In this document: piece by piece, positions 49,501 through 56,638 of the stretch
How positions within the stretch are numbered: the first letter of the stretch is position 1
Layout of the letters: every line of letters begins with the position of its first letter
Source of the DNA: Gimesia aquarii
GTDB lineage: Bacteria > Planctomycetota > Planctomycetia > Planctomycetales > Planctomycetaceae
NCBI RefSeq assembly: GCF_007748195.1
Contig: NZ_CP037920.1
Coordinates: 1-64,000 of the forward strand
DNA: 64,000 nucleotides
Direction of reading: 5' to 3'
Notes under the pieces: generated by a model
Databases searched by the model: none
Told to the model about the DNA's origin: nothing
What the model saw: the letters and a program-made list of their open reading frames with translations, nothing else
Position numbers and translations under genes: made by a program

Positions 49501-50263
49501 TAAATTGATCGGTCTTAAGATCGAGGCAGGCTGCGATGGAGCGTCCACAGGGGATCAACAGTCGATCTTGATTCTTGACAAGATACCCCTGAGGTGTGAG
49601 ATCCTTAAGTGTTTTGATTTCCGGTTGAGGTGCTTTGATTGCTTTGCCGGTTTGTGCGTCCAATGTGTAAAGGAAGGTGCCTTCGAAAGGCCAGACACCA
49701 CAAGTGAAATAAATCTTACCGTCTGACAGTACGGCACCACCGCGGATAGGCCAGACGGAAGAGAGACGTTCGTTTGCCAGAGCTTTTCGATTGTTGGGCG
49801 CCGCACGAAACTTCCATTTCAACGTGCCATCATCTGCATTGAGACAATAAAAATGACCATCGTCGGCGGCAAAGTACACATTCTTTCCGGAAACGATGGG
49901 GGCGAATCGAACCGGGCCGTTGGCGTAGAACAGCCACTTCTGCTTTCCGGTAGCAAGGTCAAAGGCTCTTACGGAATCATTTCGAGATGATCCGACGAAC
50001 AATGTCTGACCGACGATGACTGGTTCATAGTGTGCGTCAAATTGAATGCGCGGATCTTCCGGCCAGGCCGGCTTGAGCGGTCCCAGATCCCGTGACCATT
50101 GCAGATGCAAGGCATCTGGTAGTTGTTCGGAAGTCACCGCTGTACGCTGCGCGTTTTTCCGCCAGGTGGGCCAGTCTTCGGCTTGTACCGGAGCTGTGGT
50201 GACGAGAATACTCAAAAAGCAGAACCATACAGAATGAGTCACACGCAAAACAGTAGCAGACAT
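46577..50263 (-). CDS. Secreted PQQ-type propeller protein with embedded methyltransferase-like domain
   Basis: Start at the ATG at 50263 (AGGGAG seven bases upstream), giving a signal peptide ending TTAPVQA; the longer frame adds 50 unlikely residues. Residues about 40-420 are PQQ-type propeller blades (ALDLATGKQKWLFY, LNADDGTLKWKFR). About 430-570 interrupts with a Rossmann-like methyltransferase pattern: VLGTGSGQLIEELI (motif I), IIAVEPD (acidic loop) and VVVHHGDPLKF. The propeller resumes (AVDVYTGRILWQIPL, AIDVKTGKELWKHQ) to about 1080, and a malectin-like beta-sandwich ends the protein. The function is unknown; export of a methyltransferase fold would be unusual, so this domain may be structural or degenerate. 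Confidence 0.85.
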   Translation of the reverse strand: MSATVLRVTHSVWFCFLSILVTTAPVQAEDWPTWRKNAQRTAVTSEQLPDALHLQWSRDLGPLKPAWPEDPRIQFDAHYEPVIVGQTLFVGSSRNDSVRAFDLATGKQKWLFYANGPVRFAPIVSGKNVYFAADDGHFYCLNADDGTLKWKFRAAPNNRKALANERLSSVWPIRGGAVLSDGKIYFTCGVWPFEGTFLYTLDAQTGKAIKAPQPEIKTLKDLTPQGYLVKNQDRLLIPCGRSIAACLDLKTDQFISHSYGSRATNYHVSSIGPYIFHGGSTFQMDTKKEYKVSARHPVLTDDFVYFGTGGNIVAYDLKNPKIVKSKDRRGKDVTNTVLNQLWNLPLQKLHEIPKEQYAEWIKTHPAQLDLKAGNRLYGHQADKVFALDLSEDGKGATVSWSQTVKGKPATMIAANGKLVVVTQGGNLICFSDKQAEPQSFPKDNHELATKQSDWTDKTKQLLQLTKPDNGYCLVLGTGSGQLIEELIQQSKLTIIAVEPDKTKVEQLRTKFDSVGVYGSRVVVHHGDPLKFELPAYMAELILSEDLSILGKTPDSKVWQTIFKSLRPYGGKACLELADNAYTQLSTMVTNKQLPQADLKRANGFALLSRIGALPGAANWTHEYGDASNTLMSRDELVKAPLGVLWFGGPAGHGDLFYNRHDWGPSMAVIEGRMFLQGPGKLTAVDVYTGRILWQIPLEETSEDNPGRRGQGYNKKVVGHHFIAIKDGLYLVTSQNTCRRIDPATGKTLTVMKLPNPEDKWGRIRIHKDLMLTSAFRISKKIGEKYGKLPLELVAMNRHTGKVVWTHKADLSFPVVSLSGDRIYVFDGALKDLYTDWKRRGEIPEALSERYIKAIDVKTGKELWKHQTDVVGTWLSYSDKKDVLLITNRDSISAFRGKDGSELWKKYAKGRGFRGHPETLWDKIIVWNDRILDQRGPGMSYDLETGEPILRTNPITGKPIPWEFTKDGHHCNYAIASPHLMTFRAASAGFCDIDSTNTSRLEGFRSGCRNSLIPANGVLNSPNMAHGCSCGYSLFTSMALTHVPESEVWSYSALALNAKKDQVQKLGVNLGAPGDRQAENGTLWLDHPNVGGSSPVVSIKLSGKSPSYFHKHSAFVEEGDLKWVAASGAEGASSLKTTLSSTPTKEKAYSVRLYFLEPDEKQPGERVFDVSLQGKPVLRELDIVKEANGANRAIVREFKGVLASNSLDIELKAIKGRTLLSGVEIVVEE

Positions 50264-50510
50264 CCACAAACTCCCTGGAAGAAATAATTCGGTCTGTCGA
50301 TTTAAAAACAGTTTGAAACACACACGGCGGGAATGCAGTTGAAATTGTGGGATACAAAGCCTGATTAGGTCATTACCCATCAGTGGTCTCTGATCTATTA
50401 GACTACCTGACAAAGTACCGTTTTAACAGGGAAGTTTGCCAACTTAATCATAAATTCATGAGCACAGGCAAACCTAATCATCTCGCCGGTTTTGGACATC
50501 ATCAAACCAA

Positions 50511-51374
50511 CTAACCTGATCTTCCATTTACGTAGGCATCAGTTAAAGCTTCTTGTGGGGTATCAAAAATTTGATTGCTCGGGCCGTGTTCGACTAATTG
50601 TCCGGTGCCGTTTTTCATCCAGAAGAAGGCCGCATAATCTGAGATGCGCCGTGCTTGTGCGAGATTATGGGTGACAACAATGATTGTAAAACGACCGCTG
50701 AAGCTGGAGATGAGCTTTTCGATGACTTCGGTTGCCATAGGGTCCAATGCGCTACACGGTTCGTCCAGCAACAGAACCTGTGGTTGCAATGCCAGGGCAC
50801 GCGCAATACACAGACGCTGCTGTTGACCACCGGAAAGTGAAAGGGCTGGTGCATCGAGCCGGTCTTTGACCTCATCCCATAACCCGGTGTCCTGCAGTAC
50901 CGATTCCACAACTGCGTTACGTTGTCTGCGATTGCGCATGCCTTGCTCGCGCAGTGGCAACTCAATATTTCGTTGGATCGAGAGAGGAAACGGGTTCGGT
51001 TTTTGAGAAATCATACCGACTTGCAAGCGAAGTGCCATCACATCAGTAGAAGACGCATACACGTCAAGAGAGCCGATCTTGATACTTCCTTCGACATGAC
51101 AGTTGGGAACCAAATCCGACAAACGATTCAAACTGCTCAGGAAGCTCGTCTTCCCACAACCGGAGGGTCCGATCAAAGCGGTGATACAACCACGATTGAT
51201 GATGAGCGAAACATCTTCTAAAACTCGCTGATTACCGTAGCTCAGAGATAGATTGTTAACGTAGATGAATGGCTCCGGGACACAACAGGGGGGGCCAGCC
51301 TGGAGAGGACTCACTGTAAACGCACTCCGATCACACGTGTGTTCCTTTTTGTCTCGCTCTCTGGAATCATTCAT
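50511..51374 (-). CDS. pstB: Phosphate ABC transporter ATPase PstB
   Basis: Cytoplasmic ATPase of the PstSCAB high-affinity phosphate importer. Walker A GPSGCGKT, signature LSGGQQQR, Walker B VLLLDEP and the ALDPMATEVIEKLI segment typical of PstB are all present. I start at the ATG at 51374, which overlaps the pstA stop by ATGA; a start 14 codons further up would lie inside pstA. About 40 poorly conserved N-terminal residues precede the nucleotide-binding domain. It is last in the operon; phoU is absent. Confidence 0.95.
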   Translation of the reverse strand: MNDSRERDKKEHTCDRSAFTVSPLQAGPPCCVPEPFIYVNNLSLSYGNQRVLEDVSLIINRGCITALIGPSGCGKTSFLSSLNRLSDLVPNCHVEGSIKIGSLDVYASSTDVMALRLQVGMISQKPNPFPLSIQRNIELPLREQGMRNRRQRNAVVESVLQDTGLWDEVKDRLDAPALSLSGGQQQRLCIARALALQPQVLLLDEPCSALDPMATEVIEKLISSFSGRFTIIVVTHNLAQARRISDYAAFFWMKNGTGQLVEHGPSNQIFDTPQEALTDAYVNGRSG

Positions 51375-52255
51375 ATGGTGAATATTCTCCTGTGCAACCA
51401 TCGACTTGCTGTCCAAGATGCAACAACATTAATCACGATCAGCATGATGATGAGAATTAACGCAGAGGCATAAGCGTTGGGATCTCCGCCGGCGACATTC
51501 ATGGAAAGATCGAAAATGTGAATCGACAGCGAACGGCCTGAGTCCATCAGTGAACTTGGCATGCGATCCACATATCCGCTTGTAAAGATCAATGCCGCCG
51601 TTTCAGCGAGTGCTCGCCCGATGCCCAGGACCAGACCCACAATCAATCCCGGCATGGCTGCTGGCAAAAGTAAGTGAATCAGTGTTGTAGTGCGCGAAAT
51701 TCCAAGCGCTGCCGCTCCCAGACGATATTCATGGGGAACAGATCGCAGTCCTTCTTCAGTCGAGCGAATCAATATCGGTAGCACCATGCAGGCTAAAGTA
51801 AGTCCGCCAGAGAGGATTGAAAACCCCATCCCTAAATAGACACAAAAGAATGCGTTGCCAAACAGGCCGAACACAATCGAAGGCACGCCAGCCAGTACGT
51901 CAAGACTGCGACGAACCATACGACCGAACAGATTTTCTATCGGCGTGAACTCCGCCAGGAAGACAGCAGTACCGACTCCCAGTGGCAAGGCTGCTGCCAT
52001 GCAAACAGTAAGAATCAGCAATGTCGAAACAATGATGGGGCCAATTCCACCAGCTCGCCCGGCATTGCGAGGTGGTTCTGTCAAAAACCCCCAGGAGAGT
52101 TGGCCAATCCCGTGCCAGAGAATGTCGCCGAGCAGCCACACAAACAGGCTGCTGACGAGACCCGCCATCAACCAGACAACCACGGTTGCGCACTGATTCT
52201 GAAGACGTGACTGTGGTCTGAAAAGGGGCTGGTCTGGCGTTTCAATCATAAACAT
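51371..52255 (-). CDS. pstA: Phosphate ABC transporter permease PstA
   Basis: 294 residues, six membrane segments, with the binding-protein-dependent permease loop EYRLGAAALGISRTTTLIHLLLPAAMPGLIVG near residue 170 and the PstA opening NAGRAGGIGPIIVSTLLI. It pairs with PstC to form the phosphate channel. It overlaps pstC by 14 bases at its start and pstB by 4 at its end, so the four transporter genes are translationally linked. Confidence 0.94.
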   Translation of the reverse strand: MFMIETPDQPLFRPQSRLQNQCATVVVWLMAGLVSSLFVWLLGDILWHGIGQLSWGFLTEPPRNAGRAGGIGPIIVSTLLILTVCMAAALPLGVGTAVFLAEFTPIENLFGRMVRRSLDVLAGVPSIVFGLFGNAFFCVYLGMGFSILSGGLTLACMVLPILIRSTEEGLRSVPHEYRLGAAALGISRTTTLIHLLLPAAMPGLIVGLVLGIGRALAETAALIFTSGYVDRMPSSLMDSGRSLSIHIFDLSMNVAGGDPNAYASALILIIMLIVINVVASWTASRWLHRRIFTI

Positions 52256-53108
52256 GCCCTTTGCTGATGAATTCAGCTATAGCGACAAGGGCCACGATCA
52301 TTGCCATCAGTACCAATCCGCTGACGAACAATGCCGAACGATGGTCGTCCATAGCATAAGCCATTTCTAGCGCGATATTTGCTGTCAACGTACGAATCGG
52401 ATCAAAAATGCTGTTTGGGATTTGAACCACGTTACCACACACCATCAGTACTGCCATCGTCTCACCGATGGCACGTCCCGTTCCTAAAATTACGCTGGTA
52501 AAGATTCCCGATTTGGCAGCGGGGAATACAACGCCTCGGATGGTTCCCCAGCGTGAAAGCCCGAGCGCCGCAGCGCCTTGAAGATATTCTTTAGGTACGT
52601 TCGACAACGTGGCGTCAGTCAACAGGGCGATTGTTGGCAAGATCATGATACTGAGAATAATAGTTCCCGCCAGTAGACTGGGACCCGGCGGATGGAAGTC
52701 GCCAATAATGGGAACAAGCACGACAAGCCCCCAAAGTCCATAGACCACTGAGGGAATACCAGCAAGCAGTTCAACCAACTTACGATAGGGACCGGCAATC
52801 GTAGAGGGTGCGTAGAAGTGACAAAACAAAGCCGATCCGATCCCCAGCGGCGTCGCTACCAGAACGGCACCAGTCGTGACGAACAGCGTGCCCCACAGCA
52901 TGGGAGTCAAGTTGAACTGTCCTTGGGCTGCACCCTCTGCCGGATGCCAGGATTTATCTCCAAAGAACCGGGAGGGGCCCACATCGCGCAATGCCGGTAG
53001 GGCTTCGTTAACGAGAAAGACGAGGATCAGCAAAACAATTATGCCCGCCAATGCCGCGCATGCTCGTAATGCCCAGACGAGTAATGTGTCACTTTGTAGT
53101 CGGAACAA
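52242..53108 (-). CDS. pstC: Phosphate ABC transporter permease PstC
   Basis: Inner-membrane permease with about six membrane segments and the EAA-like loop KEYLQGAAALGLSRWGTIRGVVFPAAKSGIFT. FFGDKSWHPAEG early in the protein is characteristic of PstC. The open frame extends to an ATG at 53159, deep in pstS, but I prefer a TTG at 53108: it has AAGGAG seven bases upstream and leaves only a 20-base overlap with the pstS stop. That gives 288 residues. The start choice is inference, the family is clear. Confidence 0.9.
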   Translation of the reverse strand: MFRLQSDTLLVWALRACAALAGIIVLLILVFLVNEALPALRDVGPSRFFGDKSWHPAEGAAQGQFNLTPMLWGTLFVTTGAVLVATPLGIGSALFCHFYAPSTIAGPYRKLVELLAGIPSVVYGLWGLVVLVPIIGDFHPPGPSLLAGTIILSIMILPTIALLTDATLSNVPKEYLQGAAALGLSRWGTIRGVVFPAAKSGIFTSVILGTGRAIGETMAVLMVCGNVVQIPNSIFDPIRTLTANIALEMAYAMDDHRSALFVSGLVLMAMIVALVAIAEFISKGHVYD

Positions 53109-53940
53109 AATACTGCTCCTTGACAAGGTCGTGAACCTGGTCTGATTGGGCAAAGTCAATGAATTCTTTAATCAGTCCTTCAGGTTCTGTTTTCGTAACG
53201 AAGTTGAGTGGACGTGAGATGGGAAATGTGCCCTTGGCAAGGTTGTCTGTCGTTGCTTTCACACCACCAGCTGGCAGCAGCTTAATTGGAACCCCGTTCT
53301 GTGAACCGAACTCTGCTGTTCCGATCGATACGTACCCAATCGCGTTGCGGTTGCCGGAGATGGTTTTGATGCCTTGTTCGTTGTCGCCGATGACCACATC
53401 TGCTTTGATTTCCGAATTCTTTAATTTGAAATATTTCAGGAACACTTCCAGTGTGGCCCGTCCTTCCGATTTGTTTACGACGGTAATTGGCGCATCCTGA
53501 CCTCCCACTTCCTTCCAGTTATTAATCTTGTCAGAAAAGATGCCTGCAATCTGTTCATCACTCAGTTCATTAACACTATTATCGCCATGTATAATCACGC
53601 AGACACCGTCTTGCGCTATGGTGAACCCGAGTAAATCCTCTTCTTCCGGCTTGAGAGCCCGCGATGCCATACCGATATCAGCCAACCCCCGCCGGGCATC
53701 GGCAGTGCCCCGCGATGAACCACCGGTCTGCACATCAATTCGTATGCCTGGATGGAGTGACTCGAATCGTTTGCCGATCTCGACCGCTAAAGGAGCTACA
53801 GTACTGGAGCCTGTCAGAACGAGTTGCTCTGACTTCGATGTTGGCCCACTTCCAGCGTTCCCGGACGATGAGCAAGAGTATCCAGCGCATGTCGATATAA
53901 GAGACACGAAGAATATGATAAGTATATTTTTCTGTGGCAT
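53089..53940 (-). CDS. pstS: Phosphate-binding protein PstS
   Basis: Periplasmic phosphate-binding protein of about 283 residues. A signal peptide with Cys residues followed by a Ser/Gly linker suggests a lipoprotein, though no perfect lipobox is seen. Phosphate-site motifs are LTGSSTVAPLA, TGGSSRGTADARRGLADIGMASR and VVNKSEGRATLEVF. I use the ATG at 53940; a TTG five codons upstream is less likely. It is short for the family and lies 57 bp downstream of the arsR-like gene. Confidence 0.93.
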   Translation of the reverse strand: MPQKNILIIFFVSLISTCAGYSCSSSGNAGSGPTSKSEQLVLTGSSTVAPLAVEIGKRFESLHPGIRIDVQTGGSSRGTADARRGLADIGMASRALKPEEEDLLGFTIAQDGVCVIIHGDNSVNELSDEQIAGIFSDKINNWKEVGGQDAPITVVNKSEGRATLEVFLKYFKLKNSEIKADVVIGDNEQGIKTISGNRNAIGYVSIGTAEFGSQNGVPIKLLPAGGVKATTDNLAKGTFPISRPLNFVTKTEPEGLIKEFIDFAQSDQVHDLVKEQYFVPTTK

Positions 53941-53997
53941 GTGTCGGACTTTCAAGTAGTCAGTTTCTGAATTCGAATCGTGATGTTTGTTGGGAAT

Positions 53998-54303
53998 TCA
54001 AGATTCAAACGAAATCAAGCAGCATCCGAGATTAATCGCATCTTTCATACGAGAACCTTTGAATTCAGGTGCAAGGGAATAAAGCACCGCCTTTCCATCA
54101 CGATCACCGATCACGAGACCTGCTTCACGCAGCGTTTTCAGGTGGTGCGAGAGCAAACTTTGTTCAAGCCCCAGTGATTCGTTGATCTCGCCAACGTGTT
54201 TGGGGCCATCCATCAATTGCCTGACTACTGCCAGTCGGGTTTCATCCGCTAATACTTTGAGCAGGTTCGCACATGAGATCTGCTCATGATCATTTTCCAC
54301 CAT
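53998..54303 (-). CDS. ArsR family winged-helix regulator
   Basis: 101 residues from the ATG at 54303 (AGAGGA seven bases upstream). The ArsR winged helix is clear: LLKVLADETRLAVVRQLMDGPKHVGEINESLGLEQSLLSHHLKTLREAGLV, then the wing RDGKAVLYSLAP. Cys residues occur at position 11 and as a CC pair near the C-terminus (INLGCCLISF), possible effector or metal ligands, but no ELCVCDL-type arsenic site. As first gene before pstSCAB, it probably controls that operon. PhoB/PhoR control would be more usual. Confidence 0.9.
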   Translation of the reverse strand: MVENDHEQISCANLLKVLADETRLAVVRQLMDGPKHVGEINESLGLEQSLLSHHLKTLREAGLVIGDRDGKAVLYSLAPEFKGSRMKDAINLGCCLISFES

Positions 54304-54345
54304 CTTTGAATCCTCTATTGAGCCTTTATTTTGAGTTGAATCAAT

Positions 54346-54373
54346 ATTGACATGAATGAATATCCATGTCAAT
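54346..54373 (-). promoter_or_regulatory. Inverted repeat and -35 upstream of arsR-pst
   Basis: Perfect 9-bp arms ATTGACATG (54346-54354) and CATGTCAAT (54365-54373) around a 10-bp centre. On the minus strand the outer arm contains a perfect TTGACA at 54372-54367 that could be the -35 of the operon. The -10 is weak. The repeat is 43 bp from the arsR-like start. It is the obvious candidate operator for the ArsR-family protein. Confidence 0.6.
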
Positions 54374-54483
54374 GTCCAGGGCAAATTCAAAAATGTGATT
54401 CAGCGAGTACGGAGGCCCTGGATCTCAAATGGTTGAGACATTCAGTGAAATTGAAAGCACAAGACGACAGATTCGTCAATCGA

Positions 54484-55425
54484 TTATGGTGTCAATGCTG
54501 AGAGCTTCTTGCGCACCATGGCAGATTGACTGTCATCGAGAATCTGCCAGCAAGCGAGACCATTGCCCACCAGATCGTACTCATCAAATTCCCAGACGAT
54601 CTTCTTGTTGCCATCGAGCTCAAAAATCTGTGGATTGTCTGGCCCTGCATGGCAGTTACCAATGATCATGTTGCCGTTATCCAGCTCCTGCAAGCATGTG
54701 GTCCATTTTAATTGGACATCAGTCTTCGGTACCCGGCCCCTGATTTCCCAAACAACCTTTTTGTCCGGAGACACTTCTACCACACTATTGCCGCTACCCG
54801 AGGCGATGAGCGTATTCCCGTTTTTTAAGCGGATCGCACCGTAAACACGCGTCTTAATCAAGTAGTCCCAGACGACCTCACCTTTGCGATTATATTCGGT
54901 GACAACGCCAGGTTGTTCTGAGCAAACGAGGTAATTGCCTTGCGGCGTAATGCGAACCAGCCGTGTCGACTGTGTGCCTCCTTTTTTCAGCGGGAATTGA
55001 TGCATGATCTTTCCGTCCCGATCCACTTCGATAATTCGTCCGACCCCACTCTCTGTAATCATGGTGTTACCGTTGGGTAATCTTGCAAACGCGTGGACAT
55101 CGACGCGTTTTCCGTTGTTCCCATTCATGGTTGCCGAATCGTAGCTCCAGACGACCTGCTTGTCCAAAGTCATCTCAGTGGTTTTAGTCCAGCTGTCGTG
55201 ATAAAGGATGTTCCCATTGGGCAGCAGGTGGATGTCATGATGACCTGCATGGCCCTTGGAGGGACCAGCGGTTTTTTGAGACCAGATCACGTTGCCTTGC
55301 TGATCGCAGATGGCGATGATATTTTTTCCATAGGATGCACTCACCAGTACCAGCCGTTCGGCGTATGCAGATGCATTGACAAACAGGCACGTGAGGATCA
55401 TTGCGAAACAGGTAAAGCGCTTCAT
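54484..55425 (-). CDS. Secreted PQQ/arylsulfotransferase-like beta-propeller protein
   Basis: 313 residues with a signal peptide (ending ASAYA). Repeats have the pattern (I/L)xxDxxGxxxWxx and LxNGNTxxxxxG: HLLPNGNILYHDSW, RLPNGNTMITESGVGRIIEVDRDGKI, RLKNGNTLIASGSGNSVVEVSPDKKVVWEIRG. This makes a small propeller resembling the C-terminal half of the GH71/99-like protein at 14747-16894. No catalytic residues can be assigned. It is a single gene, separate from the arsR-pst operon. Confidence 0.84.
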   Translation of the reverse strand: MKRFTCFAMILTCLFVNASAYAERLVLVSASYGKNIIAICDQQGNVIWSQKTAGPSKGHAGHHDIHLLPNGNILYHDSWTKTTEMTLDKQVVWSYDSATMNGNNGKRVDVHAFARLPNGNTMITESGVGRIIEVDRDGKIMHQFPLKKGGTQSTRLVRITPQGNYLVCSEQPGVVTEYNRKGEVVWDYLIKTRVYGAIRLKNGNTLIASGSGNSVVEVSPDKKVVWEIRGRVPKTDVQLKWTTCLQELDNGNMIIGNCHAGPDNPQIFELDGNKKIVWEFDEYDLVGNGLACWQILDDSQSAMVRKKLSALTP

Positions 55426-55702
55426 AGTTTGTTCAAATTTCTAATAGAAGTGAATTCGATTGTGAAAGGACACCGATCTCTGACATTAGTAACATGATAT
55501 CGTCGGGTTTCGTTGGATGAAACTTAAAAACGTGTGTTAGTTACGGTGATAGACGTGTATCGCGCAACGTGATATTATGATGGAGTGGCATATTGAGTTG
55601 TTTTCCTTTAATCGTCTGCCCTTAGAGACTCCCCCCTGATTCACGAACTGAGCGACAATAGACATTGGTCGGCAGTTTTATTTCCACCGAGGTTTGACAT
55701 CG

Positions 55703-56566
55703 ATGAAACTGAAGACCGTACTATTCGAATTGTTGTTACTGCTCCTGATCGGTTCATCTGCCAGCGCTCAAAATCAACCAGAGCCTGAAGTTCAAGCCAA
55801 CACAGAAGTCACCTTCTATGTTATGGGAGACGTACCCTACAAACCGCATGAAGATGCACGGCTTCCTCAACAGATTGCCGCCATTCCGAAAGATGCCGAG
55901 TTTGTGGTTCACCTGGGCGACATTAAAGGGGGGAGTGCTCCTTGTGACGAAGCCGTTTATAACAAAGTGTTTGGCATGCTAAGCCAGTCTGTTGTGCCGG
56001 TATTTATCATTCCCGGGGATAATGAGTGGAACGACTGCACACATCCGGAGCAAGCCTGGAAGCTTTGGGAAAAATATTTTATGCGATTTGATCGTCGCTG
56101 GCAGCATTCCCTGCCTGTTTTCCGACAACTGAAACGCGAAGAGAACTTTTCATTTGTGAAAAGTAATGTCCTGTTTATCGGATTGAATATCGTCGGTGGC
56201 CGCGTTCATGATCCAAAAGAGTGGAAACAACGACACGTAGACAACCTCGATTGGGTCCGTCGTAACCTGCGTCGCTTCGGTGCGGATGTGAATAGTCTGG
56301 TTATTTTTGGACATGCTAAGCCGATTGCAGTTCACAACGATTTTTTTGGCCCCTTCAGTGAAATAGCGAACGGTTTCAAAAAACCGATTCTTTACATTCA
56401 CGGCGACGGACATGTTTGGATCTATGATCGGCCCTTTAAAGCGAAGAACATTTTGCGAGTCGAAGTCGATCAGGGCGGCATTGCTCCGCCACTGCAGGTC
56501 ACCGTTACGAATGACAAAACGATGCCGTTCCAATTTGATCGACGCAACGGTAAGCCTTTGAAATAA
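55703..56566 (+). CDS. Secreted metallophosphoesterase (calcineurin-like)
   Basis: 287 residues after the ATG at 55703, with a signal peptide (LLLLLLIGSSASA). Metal-site blocks are GDVPY near residue 40, HLGDIKGG, IIPGDNEW, FGHAKP and HGDGHVW, the order of the calcineurin-like fold; the first block lacks the usual D-x-H His. Substrate unknown: phosphodiester or phosphomonoester. It is not co-directional with the pst genes, but secreted phosphoesterase next to a phosphate-uptake region is suggestive. A TTG three codons upstream is an alternative start. Confidence 0.86.
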   Translation: MKLKTVLFELLLLLLIGSSASAQNQPEPEVQANTEVTFYVMGDVPYKPHEDARLPQQIAAIPKDAEFVVHLGDIKGGSAPCDEAVYNKVFGMLSQSVVPVFIIPGDNEWNDCTHPEQAWKLWEKYFMRFDRRWQHSLPVFRQLKREENFSFVKSNVLFIGLNIVGGRVHDPKEWKQRHVDNLDWVRRNLRRFGADVNSLVIFGHAKPIAVHNDFFGPFSEIANGFKKPILYIHGDGHVWIYDRPFKAKNILRVEVDQGGIAPPLQVTVTNDKTMPFQFDRRNGKPLK

Positions 56567-56638
56567 CAGTCGCCCCAAAGAAATCTGACAATCGTTTTAA
56601 TAAACAAGCTTGTGTCGGTTCTCATTATTCGGAGTTCA

